From: Cafeteria roenbergensis
Taxonomy: Eukaryota > Sar > Bigyra > Bicosoecida > Cafeteriaceae
DNA: 64,000 nt
Direction: 5' to 3'
Assembly: GCA_008330645.1 (NCBI GenBank)
Contig: VLTN01000024.1
Span: 310,001-374,000, forward strand
Position numbers and translations under genes: made by a program
In this document: piece by piece, positions 43,601-50,827 of the stretch
Position numbering within the stretch: position 1 is the stretch's first letter
How the letters are laid out: each line of letters starts with the position of its first letter
The notes under the pieces: generated by a model
The model's input: the letters and a program-made list of their open reading frames with translations, nothing else
What the model was told of the DNA's origin: nothing
Databases searched by the model: none

Positions 43601-44814
43601 GGGCGCTTCAGGCTGTCAGGTCCGTGCCGGCAGTCATTGATGCTGATATTGACGCTTTGGTTCTGCTCCGCGTGGCGGAAGCGCTTCGCGGGCTAGTTTG
43701 CGCGTGTGCGCCCCGCGGCTGGATGCTCAAGGTGAAGCGCAGTGCGGGTTTGGCCGACGACGGTGAGCTGCTCGACTGGGCCGAGCAGGACGGCTCCGAG
43801 GACGCGGCCGTGGCCAGCGCCGCGACTGCCAGCGCTCTGGACGAGGACCTGGCTGCGGCGTGCGCGGCGGACGACGGCAGCGACCAAGCGATGCGCACGT
43901 GCGTGCAAGAGAGCGCGGAGCTGGTGGGAGTGTGGCTGGCAACAGTCTTCGCCTTGGGCCACGACAAGTTCGGCTACACGCAGGCGTCCAGCTGCGTTCG
44001 GGTGGCGCGGAGGTTCCGGCTGTTCCAAGAAACGGCAGACCTTGATGGCAGAGACGTCGCCACCGACGGGGCAGCTGCTGCAGCTGATGCTGGCAGCGCT
44101 GGAGCCGCTGCAGTCAACCGCGGCGACCCAGAGGCAGACGCCAAAGCGATGCAGCTCGCCGAGCCAGGGGTGATGCCTTGGCGGCAATTCCCCAGAGCGG
44201 CCATCGAAGCCCTGGCGGCAGGGATGCAAGCTGACGTCTGGTTCACCCCCACCATGCACCCGAAGGCAAAGCTCAAGTCCAGGAAGATGGCCTTGGAAGC
44301 CAGCGAGGACCTCTCATCGCTGTCCTGGTCCTACTCCAGCCTGCGCTTCAAGAGGGCGCTGCGCTGGCGCATTAACTTGGCTGGGGTGGCGGCCGTGAGG
44401 CTCGGGTTGCCCCTTGGCAAGCGGCGCCGAAATGTGTTCGCCCGAAACCCCGCACCGGCCAAGTCCGTCAGCGTCGACGGCCCTATTTTGCCGGGCGAGC
44501 TCTCGCACAACGACTCGCCTATTCCGGCTTCCCAGGCAGCTGCAGTCGGGAAAGTTGCTGCAGAGGACTACGTGCTGGCCGGCGTTGCAACAGTGCTGCA
44601 CCTTGAAGGCCCCAACCCGTCGGCGGCCAGGCAGCTGTTTGCTGCGCTGGCCGCACTGGTGCCATTCGCAAAGGCAGGGGCCCTGCCCGTGCCAGGCACC
44701 GTGGGGGAACACCGAAAGAAGGGCAAGCAGTCTGTGATGCGTAGGCCATCCGTGCGTGGCTGGTGGGCTGGTGGGGACGCGGCAGGCGCGGGCGACAGTT
44801 CCGACGACGAGTGA
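31615..44814 (+). CDS. Giant armadillo-repeat protein with C-terminal PH-like segment
   Basis: Single exon of 13.2 kb, 4,399 residues. Almost the whole chain is Ala/Leu/Val-rich helix pairs with linkers of low complexity, as in armadillo/HEAT solenoids. The clearest ARM repeats lie at about 3340-3680: VTHFCVQALANVACD, LEDAVCTLSNLAYTS, LFNMALRAVGNLTRC and AADVVGNIASFEES all carry the ALxNLxxx-type third helix. Disordered inserts include Ser-rich stretches near 730-770 and a Gly-rich block near 1410-1440. At about 4206-4268 a segment with MALEASEDLSSLSWSYSS, INLAGVAAVRLG has the 'basic strand, SEDxxxLxW, IxLxxIxxVxxG' look of a PH-like domain. This suggests a giant scaffold, perhaps lipid-bound. 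No family name is justified. The start ATG is the first in frame; the next gene upstream is divergent, 273 bp away. Confidence 0.82.
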   Translation: MDSSMEGLVAAIRKHAGFKRLAAYSIKALRKSATPPSSGWVAQADAAFKFGAVEAIRNLVERNCAAESSDCEILADASMQLQAIAAAGRGAMLLRQMAGDRAEAAADALIDWADRSADADEAAFWAGGEGCADLGANAATGGGWHAARGFWHAVKASRAGGVLSRDDLAVASAAAEGLAGTLRICAAQSPTDFIRFGGASIVAAFLPAGSLEDDGTFAVQAPDDALHSPRLLRLALQAMDAATARARSAAAVLPFLVPGQGASCVASLEPALAASGAGHSGAAAAPGAASAAKSASGWGAAPGRSPLEALLDGARVAEGGASENRHLAPAMRTLDRITRLSGAAVLRLRALQAVARLASAVEWLQQRGGDAGAAAAARAGVRVLSRVLGPDLLALLERASGRSAGAGSADVPVREAVFSARLLASLTASRGVAERCALQPGFVSRLVGLLSVGDEPDFRGAAGDNVCAVNGRAREGLCRVAEHIAEASSVAAAALMAEGAVPRLHRLARATVESDDADSDELRDADGPAANLAESLQGSALAALAAIAKCSAPCALAVATSRLPDTSFSGVAGKDAHLSLPVWAARLLADEGEASVRVGEGALLLCAALLAWARGHAGASRESGAIRDAVDVDAMTEAGLVAGAVDVLRSRPGGVSVQLAGISLVADAVAVLGAPGAEEAADAGVLDVVTVALHGHGVNRSGPFRHVGQSGLSRLESHAGRASMARGMSFAAVSPGRSSSPSMAGQRRMSRRPSSSVFYGPDGRSASRSGAAWRAAASVNDVPKQLLDCVLVPPVLDGPAATSQEDSAVCIAALELAARIVETTAPPGEEGAALGPAAGELKRLGVLRAMLSASRRAAQAHLDDALFEGAFVRLVELVVAKRDVWAALCRVSDGTRVLRARSAAADLFAIADAEMEAAGMAESTLPTMAEAPKAPTAAPADQKSAADAGDDGRVRGESGEAVGRELVDELCLLEAVGVSLRLGREMVLARATTVLCRIVTTASTLRGVPVRRQRGPGRRQPAAGASSPSGGTRSRTGSASVDSELTEPTQEEVLQRSQSCLARLARLAAPLLVRRMSVGRGGAMASSRDRHVAQALLEGDSPPSAAEAPAAAHGTSRESSRPAPFAASAFTSLVADLGAKAMAASSATWRVAQGRPLLRAAIEAAAEAVAQLRASAARSNHDEIRDQVGRASVVAAIARTCLRAMAQRAALRGCAAGGAAVVCALGLCGPGRVFDTVSASPSGLSVAVEAGGVEAVVAALRAHGPSVAKSAEGSSFALEAACRALAAASVWEHGAEAASTRGGTRQVVRELAAASEAVSAGRGSRWFGPEGQRTLILLVSVLDGCSDWPSTAGLLRKQGAVDAIIATLEAGAPAPQVAEAPAGGRATHASRSRADGAGAAGRAGSGGAGRRGPGSKAGSSNSGGGDDVASGGGGGDEDALAGPASSASADHSQAAQDVMIAVLTKLLDASSVETAVKVIEATNRLCSSGSLTLANTRLAAVALTTLRALSGTATGRAAPESVWRRCVVACSELLHFARAAASRRSAGRGGAAIPRSAVSVALSAFGPQAAAVAASVLKDFAPRGSDTGAGLMLLQSPAAATPASYVDVDWAGTAAAFSSRIVAVVSRHGHAGGSAAAAASGAGDSAKGCSVASLEDDADDDVAGGSVLLAALLDSAASAALHGAGARELLAGKAGALVSLRIAEAVELASAADDVGAGEHGQQTAGESLAKAAARAARAMAEAAAGPSVCGPHVLSAGLKPRDMLVQTATLLASAARAAMKHSMEAGSASVAADSLRTLAAIAAATSSPKLSVSMGAMGGAAEVIQEGGSWAADLSRAAAAATFRFSGPKETSPSEAVLRAASRAGCAVAFATRIGGSLLSDAKTAIIPLADVRAAAVSAGGQPLTSDTTAMGVLLAVLDGLRGAQGADSGAPASTAAADAESSSASQRSGLRSGVSSPQWGLSQAFHLIADTLSEERCRQLADHYVASGQADDGSTAEDVAMEVLESLRALLRARGARGAVEAAMALPDAGTDLLRAGARALSALDGEADDGRPGLSAAVLQAAGEASRACTAVMCAVADAESGGAAAAHAGEGGAGKDVLSQLGAALGRASKAHSSLSGSLRALAAALAGEDPDSLSGAVARHIHISMRAAVSAARAIAAVIARGSAAAEALVASLEADGEESDLAGAAAASTGSSLLGGLRSELGAGLEQVAGSLMAGGGGPLTSGGGAGGEEAGRLARANSARRRPSSIGGGTLGAPGGSSAAMLKSLGQRAVAAAVKSLGNVAVSAVQASGRLALAQGSSSASAGRKLRPTERAKYLGRSAATSAEWPSALPCSSSLSDSAGCGEAAGPVSAYEGIDCVVEGLQCLAQAPAGARVADGPASALASLEPAGSAADHLVPPNSADAAAVVEAAKGSIRELCTAPDTAGPSSSSSSSLEGAWAAASRGLAFVLAALASPAVRALGGGRVVELARSCLGDIVAAAAADGAALAAALSSSGGTEVLGQLLLAATECAGAETEFGAECIWEASGAGEDARPSIFASPVVAVAMQAMQEGGLPSEASISPALWLLARSVVSGALQSGRAALGPAAAAMAPSADGRFLVGKVGFEACMPAVSSVLAHGLRPTPPPGCLVPPAVPRTSASFLQAAAAFSVAMRFAVPCVESEAIAGSAASYDRVVLTLDPAAHGAIGSCVAACAEGMLDSHAAVARRAARSAGAKGHDEVERTAAGLVRLQGLTVAMLADVVAHCALDEERFAAWGGAEARSALERSVSIALRLGGFEAATADSTGSPGATSAEADSLAEPEEPLHGGAGAPGGGAAGSSGSDDADGRRIAVHAASRAACALGSLQLLRRACGLEFSDCAVDARTSARASAVAATGAVRLVCLSLDWHGAEPEFASEACRFIADACVACAGTGHAPPSAAEVGADEDDPWDELSGRLNGAVTATSVRSCLLNERCLRSLQSVVSRLGDSSTRVRVSGGALIDALSQVYERRSARGFLRAIERATAALDACEWCPAAPPRSSLRVELPRGKGSTPAVLLPAAPTAVWRKGGSGPAAPAPPADDEAWIAVATALAALEDVCEHLPISAVPVVPPEQIARLVKHCKSLLADPGPTSAILMALARCTDRTANTVALCAEGGVKVAVSAATLHGARNSYLADAVSGLVRAVTIQLDLLPVVKKAGAVPVLVYLADAHNGNNPDDRGQPLRGFMRATGLCGHLVEEDVVASIAPRRRKARLSTPSQQAAAVASTAAAAAAAGSASSDAADGGLSSATDLAAEEAAWYESGFGSALDEEGSDATEEAAASDASTGLPLVGDYRPNARKSRPGEEESPLTEPRVTHFCVQALANVACDASLDDDPASIPGYGKSPGAELVDGATSGVVRIVAAGGVELLSRVMQRHMRRPRLLEDAVCTLSNLAYTSDAIRLRIGSTCAKQVVGLLRAFSRDAMLFNMALRAVGNLTRCDENIIEVTAAGAASAMAVGVEEMVRQGKWRVIRVAADVVGNIASFEESAYTGRASGVDRARREMRTGERRRKRREQKRIDAGGDAEDSHVARALRAGFPEVQDAAPLAHWVLAFLGAEGVVESIIGAMAAFPTKSSMVAACFRALQAVCEVPSFAAVAAHGLQGAPAIVRAMRACDYDVSVSERGLLLLGLLLRCSDSEARTFVLDCGTGPLMLSLLDTHASSPHVVLAALQSLDSAGAGSCESHNHLKEAEANELAAIESRLEVIAEAAMGNADGGEHDGVLKALGASIGVRHFAFPKPDVPDRSVDGAQDALDEADESASPFTEGMQMLRSAWEMDAVRSVMRVVRASLPCLSRPGTGAALQEVQAGPARSSRSRGSTADPDEDDASELALAALDAETASVPTQDLRALPSGEAVVLACMRLLSSWARHARLAARVGVAAAEVASDLSVLLAADKFSSQDRASMGERLKRLQPLQAASEALLSMRLKASREGTSAVEAKGPLLRQVWLALAVAATHPQAARACADQGALQAVRSVPAVIDADIDALVLLRVAEALRGLVCACAPRGWMLKVKRSAGLADDGELLDWAEQDGSEDAAVASAATASALDEDLAAACAADDGSDQAMRTCVQESAELVGVWLATVFALGHDKFGYTQASSCVRVARRFRLFQETADLDGRDVATDGAAAAADAGSAGAAAVNRGDPEADAKAMQLAEPGVMPWRQFPRAAIEALAAGMQADVWFTPTMHPKAKLKSRKMALEASEDLSSLSWSYSSLRFKRALRWRINLAGVAAVRLGLPLGKRRRNVFARNPAPAKSVSVDGPILPGELSHNDSPIPASQAAAVGKVAAEDYVLAGVATVLHLEGPNPSAARQLFAALAALVPFAKAGALPVPGTVGEHRKKGKQSVMRRPSVRGWWAGGDAAGAGDSSDDE

Positions 44815-45090
44815 GGTCGTTCTGCATTTCACTGCACGACACGGCTGGAACCCCTGGCAGGCGCTGTCTTTGCGTCCGTGCAAGCGCTAGTTGTGTGGTA
44901 TTCCCCCCCTCCTTCTTTTCGCATGTGGTGAGGCAGCGCCAAGTGCTTAGCGTGCCCAGCGTCGGCTTGTGCGAACTCAGGTGGTGGTATCTCTCGCATG
45001 GCGCAGGCACACACTGACCACACCACGGGCCCAAGGAGCCTTTTGCTGCGGGTCCGCGGTCGCCGATGCCGACGCCTTAGCATAGGCATG

Positions 45091-47018
45091 TCAGGTTGAA
45101 GGTGCGACGCTAGCCCGCTTGCGCAGGCCGGGCTTGGCGGGAGGTGCTGCATCTCCCGCATCCTCCGCGTCCTTCGCAGGCTGGCCATCGGGGTTGCTGG
45201 CGGCCCCCCGAGACGCCTTGTCGCCCGTTCTGCATTTGCACCCAACGCACCAGCCGCTAGCAACCACCAGCCCTGCAAGCAGGACGCCCCCCGCGACGCT
45301 GGCCACGTTCATGGCGGCAGCAGCGGCCTCCCTGTCCCGCATATTTGTCACCTCGGCGACCGAGATGGCCAGGCGGTGCAGCACGTTGACCAGCGCCACG
45401 GCCTCGTTCCGAGTCAGGGGAATCTCCGCACCGGCGCCATCGTCGTCGAACAGCACCTTCATCGCAGTGCCCAGGCCCAAGAACTGGAGTTTGCCCCACA
45501 TGCGGCACTTTTCGCACCCCACGCAGTCCATGATGCGAGAGATGTTGCGGAACTTGCCCTGAAACTCCGCCCGCAGCGCCGCCTTGCGCTGAGCGGCCTC
45601 GTGGTAGCGGCGAGTGAGCTCCTGCATGTCGGTGAGCCCGCCGCTGAGTACGGCGGGGCACGCCTCCACGACCTCCTCCCGGCGCACGCGGAACATGGCC
45701 TGCTCGTCAAACGCCTGTCCCACAAGGTCGGCCGCCGGGTGCTCACCGGACCCCACCAGCCGTGTGAGCATCGCCCGCACCTGCGAGTCCTCGCCATCGA
45801 GGCCGGAGGACAGAAGGCCCGGGGCGAGAAGGCGGTCTCCCGCCTTGCGCACGGCCCGCAGCACCACGAGAAAAGTGAAGTACAGGTTTCGAATCCGGTT
45901 GGGCCAGCGGCCGACGCGGTCCACCCAGAGCTGCGTGTGGGGCCTGCCGTCGAGAGCGTTCAGGCTGAGGTGCGTGCTGATGGAGGCGTGCAGGCCCGAC
46001 ACGAGCCGGAAGAACGCGCGCTCCTCGAGGCACAGACCCTCGTCCTCCCCGTCCGTGCCCCGGAAGCAGTTCTCGTCGTACACGCTGGACCAGATGCGAT
46101 GTGCGTCCGGCCCGCTGTACCCCGTGAAGCCCTCGGGGTTCTTCAGAAGGTCCACGTACGCCAGAGAGGACGACTCGGGGTCCGCCTCCGTCCACTGCGC
46201 ACGCTCCTGCTCGCCGCGGGGCAGCTCCCAGCCTTTGAGATCGCTGTCCTGGTCGGGACCCCCGCCGAGGGCGACCCGGCTGAGCGCATCCACCTGCGCC
46301 GGCGACACGCCTGCTGCCACGCCGCTGCCTTCCGATGCGGAGGCGACCGTCTTCCCCTGGCTGCAGTCCGGGGCGCCCTCGGCGCCGGCAGGCTGGGCCT
46401 CTCCCTGCAACGCAGGCGGCAGCTGGTCCGGTGGGCACTCGCACACAGCGCAGCTCTCCCGCATGCACGTGCCGTCGTCCTGCCAGAGGCCGCAGTCGCG
46501 CCATAGATCCACCCGAAAGTACCGGAGCGCGTGCCTGAGGCGCCAGACAACCGCGGCACACACGGCGCAGAGGAGGGGTTTGCATCAAGCGAACGCACAG
46601 CCGACCCCACAGACGACGAGGAGCAGCACGGGACCAAAGCGCACGACACCAGCGGCAAACTCTGCCTCACGTCGTTGCAAGGTCGTTGAGCAAGGGCAGG
46701 AAGAAGTCGTTGGTGGCTTCATCGACTGTGGCCGCGTCGCACTCTTGGCAACAATCCTCGATCGGGCCCTCCGGAGCACGAGTCTGCGGTGCGGACCGCA
46801 ACGCCGCCAAGCACGCAAGCCATGTGGCCGGGCAAGCACAATGCCGCACCTGCAGCGGGGAAAGCACGGCTTGCACTGCCACGTTGCGACGGGCTTACCT
46901 CGCACAGGTGACACCTGGCAAACCCGAGAAGCCCAGAGCCAGCAGCCTCCGCCTCAGGCGCCTGCACCACGGCCCACACCAGGACGATCGCAAAGCAAGG
47001 CACCCATTGGCGCACCAT
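45091..47018 (-). CDS. ERO1: ERO1, ER thiol oxidoreductase
   Basis: ERO1 uses FAD and oxygen to reoxidise protein disulfide isomerase in the ER lumen. Three exons: 47018-46899, 46783-46671 and 46534-45091; introns of 115 bp (GTAAGC) and 136 bp (GTGAGG). The product is 558 residues. A signal peptide (VPCFAIVLVWAVVQAPEAEA) is followed by the PIEDCCQECDAATVDE block. Next comes YFRVDLWRDCGLW with the shuttle pair CMRESC (Cys101-Cys106), then NPEGFTGYSGPDAHRIW and the FAD-proximal CVGCEKC (Cys415, 418, 421) before RMWGKLQFLG. Beyond the catalytic core there is a hydrophobic segment at about 481-511 and a short Cys/basic tail, suggesting a C-terminal membrane anchor. The first exon is only visible through splicing. 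It shares an 86-bp divergent promoter with the TMEM260-like gene. Confidence 0.93.
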
Positions 47019-47104
47019 GCTCCGTCGGGCCTCACAGCAGCTGTGAGTGCGGGCGCCGAACTGCGCCCGGCCCAGCAGAGCAGAGCGGCTTTCCACACTG
47101 TCGC
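47019..47104. promoter_or_regulatory. 86-bp bidirectional promoter with perfect inverted repeat
   Basis: The start codons of ERO1 (-) and the TMEM260-like gene (+) are only 86 bp apart. Within it, 47031-47047 is CTCACAGC A GCTGTGAG, an inverted repeat with two perfect 8-bp arms and a 1-bp centre. It also contains a CAGCTG E-box core (47038-47043). A symmetric site in a divergent promoter is a natural candidate for a shared dimeric regulator. The repeat is seen; its function is inferred. Confidence 0.6.
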
Positions 47105-49758
47105 ATGCGCATCACCTCCAACGGCGCTGCCAGCATGCAGCTCGTCACGGAGGCGTTGTGCATGCTAGCGGGCTTTGTGTGCCTGGCAGTGTACGTGCCG
47201 ACGCTGTACGCGTCGATCCCTGTGAGCCAAGTCAACCCGGCTCACAAGGCGCCGTTACTGCCCGCTCGCCAGCCAGCGCCCAGCCAGCGCCCAGTCACAG
47301 CGCAACGCGGTCCGAAGTTCGAGTGGTTGGTTGTGCACAGGGCGGAGACAGTGGCGAACTGGCCGCGGAGGGCTGCCTGCTCGGAGTTGCCCACCCTCCA
47401 GGCTACCCGCTCATCGTTTGGCTGTATTGGCTCCTCTCACGCCCCGCATTGGCGTGGGCTGGCCCACCAGCCTACCGATTCAACCTGGCATCGGCCACTG
47501 CGGGGGCAGTGGCCGCATGGATGGTTGCCCGGACCGGCGCGCACGCAGCCCGCTTTGTCCGACTGACCCACTGCCTCTCGAGGCCGCAAGCAGCCGGGGG
47601 AAAAGGCCAGCGCGACCTGCCGTGGGCGGATGGCACTGCGGGGATGCTGGCAGGCCTCGTGTGGGGGCTAAGCCCGCTTGTATGGATGTACCACGTGGGA
47701 GCCGAGGTCTTCGCGCTGAACAACGCACTCGTCGCCACGCTGTTGGCACTCACTGCTGACGTGTGCGCACGAGCTGCCGACGGCAAGGTGCCTGGGTCGC
47801 TGCTCGTGTGGACGGGAGCGCTCGTCTCTGGCCTCGCACTTTCCAACCAGCACACCTCGGTCCTCGCGCTCGCAGTGCTCGTGCCGGCCGTATTCTTCGC
47901 GGCCCAGCTGCACAACCGGCCAGCAGTGCTGGTGGGGGCTGCAGCCTGCACGTTGCTTGGACTGGCGCCGTATGCTTGGCTGTTCGTTGGGCACTCGTAC
48001 TTTCGTCAACCGGGCTCCTGGGGCGACTGCTCATCGTGGGCGGGCTGGCTCCATCACGTCTCTCGTGCAGACTACGGCACATTCCAGCTCTATTCGGGAA
48101 GCGCTGGAAGAGCAGAGTCGTTCGCGGAGCGCACAGGGCTGTTTGCGACGGAGGTTCTCCTTCGCCAGCTGCCGACCATGTGGGAAACCGAGGAGCCACA
48201 CGCAGAGTCGCTAATCCCATCAGCAGCTCGCAAGGTGCCAGCATGGGCCCAAATGTCCTTGGCTGTTGGTATCGCTGCAGTTGCCGCAGCACTGTGCATG
48301 GGCCATCAACCAAGCCCTGGAGCCACAGGCACGGCAGGCGCGGAAGGACCCCGCAAAGCCAAGGACAAGACCAAGTCCAAACGTCGAGCAGCTGATCACG
48401 CAACGCTGCCGTCAAAGGACTCGCTGGAGCAGCTCCCGCCTCGAAGCCTGAACGTGATTGCTGTGGTTGTGGTCTCTCTCGCAGTGTACATAGCAGTGTT
48501 TCACGGCCTAAGCAACATGCCTCTTGCCGATCCCTTGCTGTATGGGGTCCATGCTCGGTTCTGGATGCAGCCCCTGATGCAGGTTTCCATCATTGGAGCA
48601 TCCGCAGTCGCTTTGGCTGGATATCGCTCTGGCTTCCCAACAGCGGTGAATGCGGCTTGCATCGCGCTGCTCTCTGCATCGACGCTCAAAAACTGGCAAG
48701 GGCAAGACCAGTCAGCAAACTCGGTGATCGCAGACTATGGCCGAGGCCTCCTGGAATCGCTCCCAGCCAACGCAACTCTCATCACGTCTTACGACTTCCA
48801 GTGGACTGCGGCACGATACTTGTCAGCTTGCGAAGGTTTGCGTCCGGACATAGAGGTGCTGAACGCGCCCATGGTCTCATTCAAGTGGTTTGGCGCTCAA
48901 TCGCACCTATACCGAAACGCGGTGTTTCCCGGGACCCACTTGGTGAAGGCATTGACGCAGCCTCACGCTGATGGCGGCTTCAGCTTGCCCGACTTGGTGC
49001 TGGCAAACATGGCACCGTCCGACAGTCGAGAGACCAAGGACCGCCTCGATCATCGGTACGCATCGATGAAAGTATTCAAGCCTCGAATCGTTTCTGGAGC
49101 AGCAAAGAGCAGCGGGGCCCTTGCAATTGCCGGTGACGTGATGCACAAGGCCGACTTGGACAATTTGATGAACTCCGCTCCCAAGGCAGTGCGCTCTCTT
49201 CCGGCTGGCTACTCCACAACTTTCCGGCCATCAATGACTCCTGTGACTTGCAAGGAGATTGCTCACGCAGTGACTTCGGTCTTCACCGCACATGACACAG
49301 CAGGCCTGCAACCGCACCCGCACTTCAAACTGGATACTTGGGAACGAGCGACCTACATTGACTCATGGACTCGAACCGAAGACTCTGCGTCGGCCATCCT
49401 TGAGGAGAGCATTGCCATGAACCCGAGTTGCATCGATGGAGTCGTTGGCGCCGCAGCATTGTTCGAAAGGGTTCTGGACAAGGCAGAGGCTCTTGGTCAG
49501 AAGCCGTCTGCCAGCTTGCTGAAAAATTTCGGACTAGCGCTGCTGCACATCGTTCGCGGAAAAAGTGCGCCTGTCCTGCCGTTGCGGCTTCCGCTGGCGG
49601 CAACTTCGTTGGAAAACTTGAAGTCTCTGGCTGCTGAAGGAGTGCTGAAGGTCTGGGGGGCTTTTCTGGAGCACCCCGACGCGCGCTCGGACAGCAGCTT
49701 CGACACGGTGCAAAGTGTCATGTCCCAGCTCGCGACGATTCTGGGAACGCGGTCTTAG
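47105..49758 (+). CDS. TMEM260-like multi-pass membrane protein (DUF2723)
   Basis: TMEM260 family, an ER membrane protein; the animal member is a protein O-mannosyltransferase of the GT-C fold. Exon 1 is 47105-47221 and exon 2 is 47341-49758; the 119-bp intron is GTGAGC...CAG. Joining the exons makes YVPTLYASIP|GGDSGELAAEG, which carries the conserved GDSGEL motif of the first luminal loop, followed by LGVAHPPGYPL, the family signature. The product is 844 residues with roughly ten hydrophobic segments in the first 540, then a soluble C-terminal part. A Lys-rich cytosolic loop sits near residues 375-390. The 3' half of the gene is visibly less GC-rich than its neighbours. The stop codon is 2 bp from the stop codon of the next gene. 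Activity is inferred from the family. Confidence 0.85.
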
Positions 49759-49760
49759 AG

Positions 49761-50768
49761 TTACATTACCGCACACGTCGCCCGGCCGCAGCATTTCATA
49801 GCGTTCCAAGTTTTCCCAGTTCTTGCAGGCGCCCGAATGGTCGCAATGCTCCCCAAAATATCAGGGTCCTCTCTGTACAAGGCAGACAGAGTCTCAAGCA
49901 CACTCTCCCCGCCCTGGAACTGAAACTGGCGCTTGTTGTCAATTGGAACCGTCATCTGCTCCAGTGCCCAGCACGCTCGTAGCACAAGTCGCCTATCCGA
50001 CGTGTGCGCCGTGATCGCATTGATCACTGCAGCGATGGCTCCCGACTGCTGGACGCGCAGCATCTCGGGGGAGATGATATCGAAGTCGTACATTTGCTGG
50101 TGGGCCTGGCCGCTGCGCTCGAGCTGGTTTTCATTGCCCATGGCCGAGAAGTGTCCGAGCGCAGCGCAGGCCTTGATTTGCTGTCCCACGTCATCGATGT
50201 TTTCCTGCATTGTGAGGACCAGCAGCTCCACAACGGCAAGGGAGCGCGCCTCGAGCATCTCCTGAGCGAGCACCAAGGCCGAGTCATGCGATTTGAGGTC
50301 TCCCACGCGGTAGAGTGCCTTTTGAGGGCGCTTCCGTGGTTTGATGCCTCGGCCCTGCGCAAGCGCCACTGGAATAACGCTCCTTGTGTTGACCTCTTCA
50401 GGAGCAGTCGGCCCGCCCCGCAGGGGCACCCGGGACGAGCTGCGTGCAGTTGCAGATTGGTCGGACACCTCGACGCCCATGGCCGCCGGCCCAGCCATGC
50501 CGGTCGACAGCACGGCCACGGCTTGCCGCTTGCTGGCCTTTTCCTTGCGCAGCGCGAGCAGGGTCGCCTGCGTGAGCGCCGGTTTGGCCGCTGGCTTGAC
50601 TCGCACTGTGCCAGTCTGCGTCGAGCCGGCAATCGGCGCCCCAGGAACCTCCGCCGCATCTTCAGGGAGCTCCGGCGCCACTCTGGCCTGCTGTGTCTGC
50701 CGTGCCTCTCGGCGCTTGCGCGTCCAGTCGGAATGGGCGTAGCCCACCAGGGGAATTTCGGAAGCCAT
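49761..50768 (-). CDS. Small armadillo-like repeat protein
   Basis: 335 residues from the ATG at 50768. The first 150 residues are polar, Ala/Arg/Lys-rich and probably disordered. From about 150 the protein becomes helical with ARM-like units: SLAVVELLVLTMQENIDD, QQIKACAALGHFSAMGN, GAIAAVINAITAH and LRACWALEQMTV. The last 25 residues (after ILGSIATI) look unrelated to the fold. This raises the possibility that the true 3' end is spliced differently, but a continuing exon would run into the convergent neighbour. The coding region ends 2 bp from that neighbour's stop. I do not recognise a specific family. It is divergent from the aspartate-semialdehyde dehydrogenase gene. Confidence 0.7.
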   Translation of the reverse strand: MASEIPLVGYAHSDWTRKRREARQTQQARVAPELPEDAAEVPGAPIAGSTQTGTVRVKPAAKPALTQATLLALRKEKASKRQAVAVLSTGMAGPAAMGVEVSDQSATARSSSRVPLRGGPTAPEEVNTRSVIPVALAQGRGIKPRKRPQKALYRVGDLKSHDSALVLAQEMLEARSLAVVELLVLTMQENIDDVGQQIKACAALGHFSAMGNENQLERSGQAHQQMYDFDIISPEMLRVQQSGAIAAVINAITAHTSDRRLVLRACWALEQMTVPIDNKRQFQFQGGESVLETLSALYREDPDILGSIATIRAPARTGKTWNAMKCCGRATCAVM

Positions 50769-50784
50769 TGCGTTGGCCAGCGAC

Positions 50785-50827
50785 GCCCGGCCAGGCGGGC
50801 GCCGTCGAGCCTGAGCCTGGCCAGGCG
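50785..50827. promoter_or_regulatory. Two GCCYGGCCAGGCG boxes in a divergent promoter
   Basis: GCCCGGCCAGGCG starts at 50785 and GCCTGGCCAGGCG at 50815, exactly 30 bp apart (about three helical turns). The second contains the perfect 12-bp palindrome GCCTGGCCAGGC (50815-50826). They lie between the small armadillo gene and the aspartate-semialdehyde dehydrogenase gene, so they could be binding sites for a dimeric regulator. High local GC makes chance similarity easier. Confidence 0.4.
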
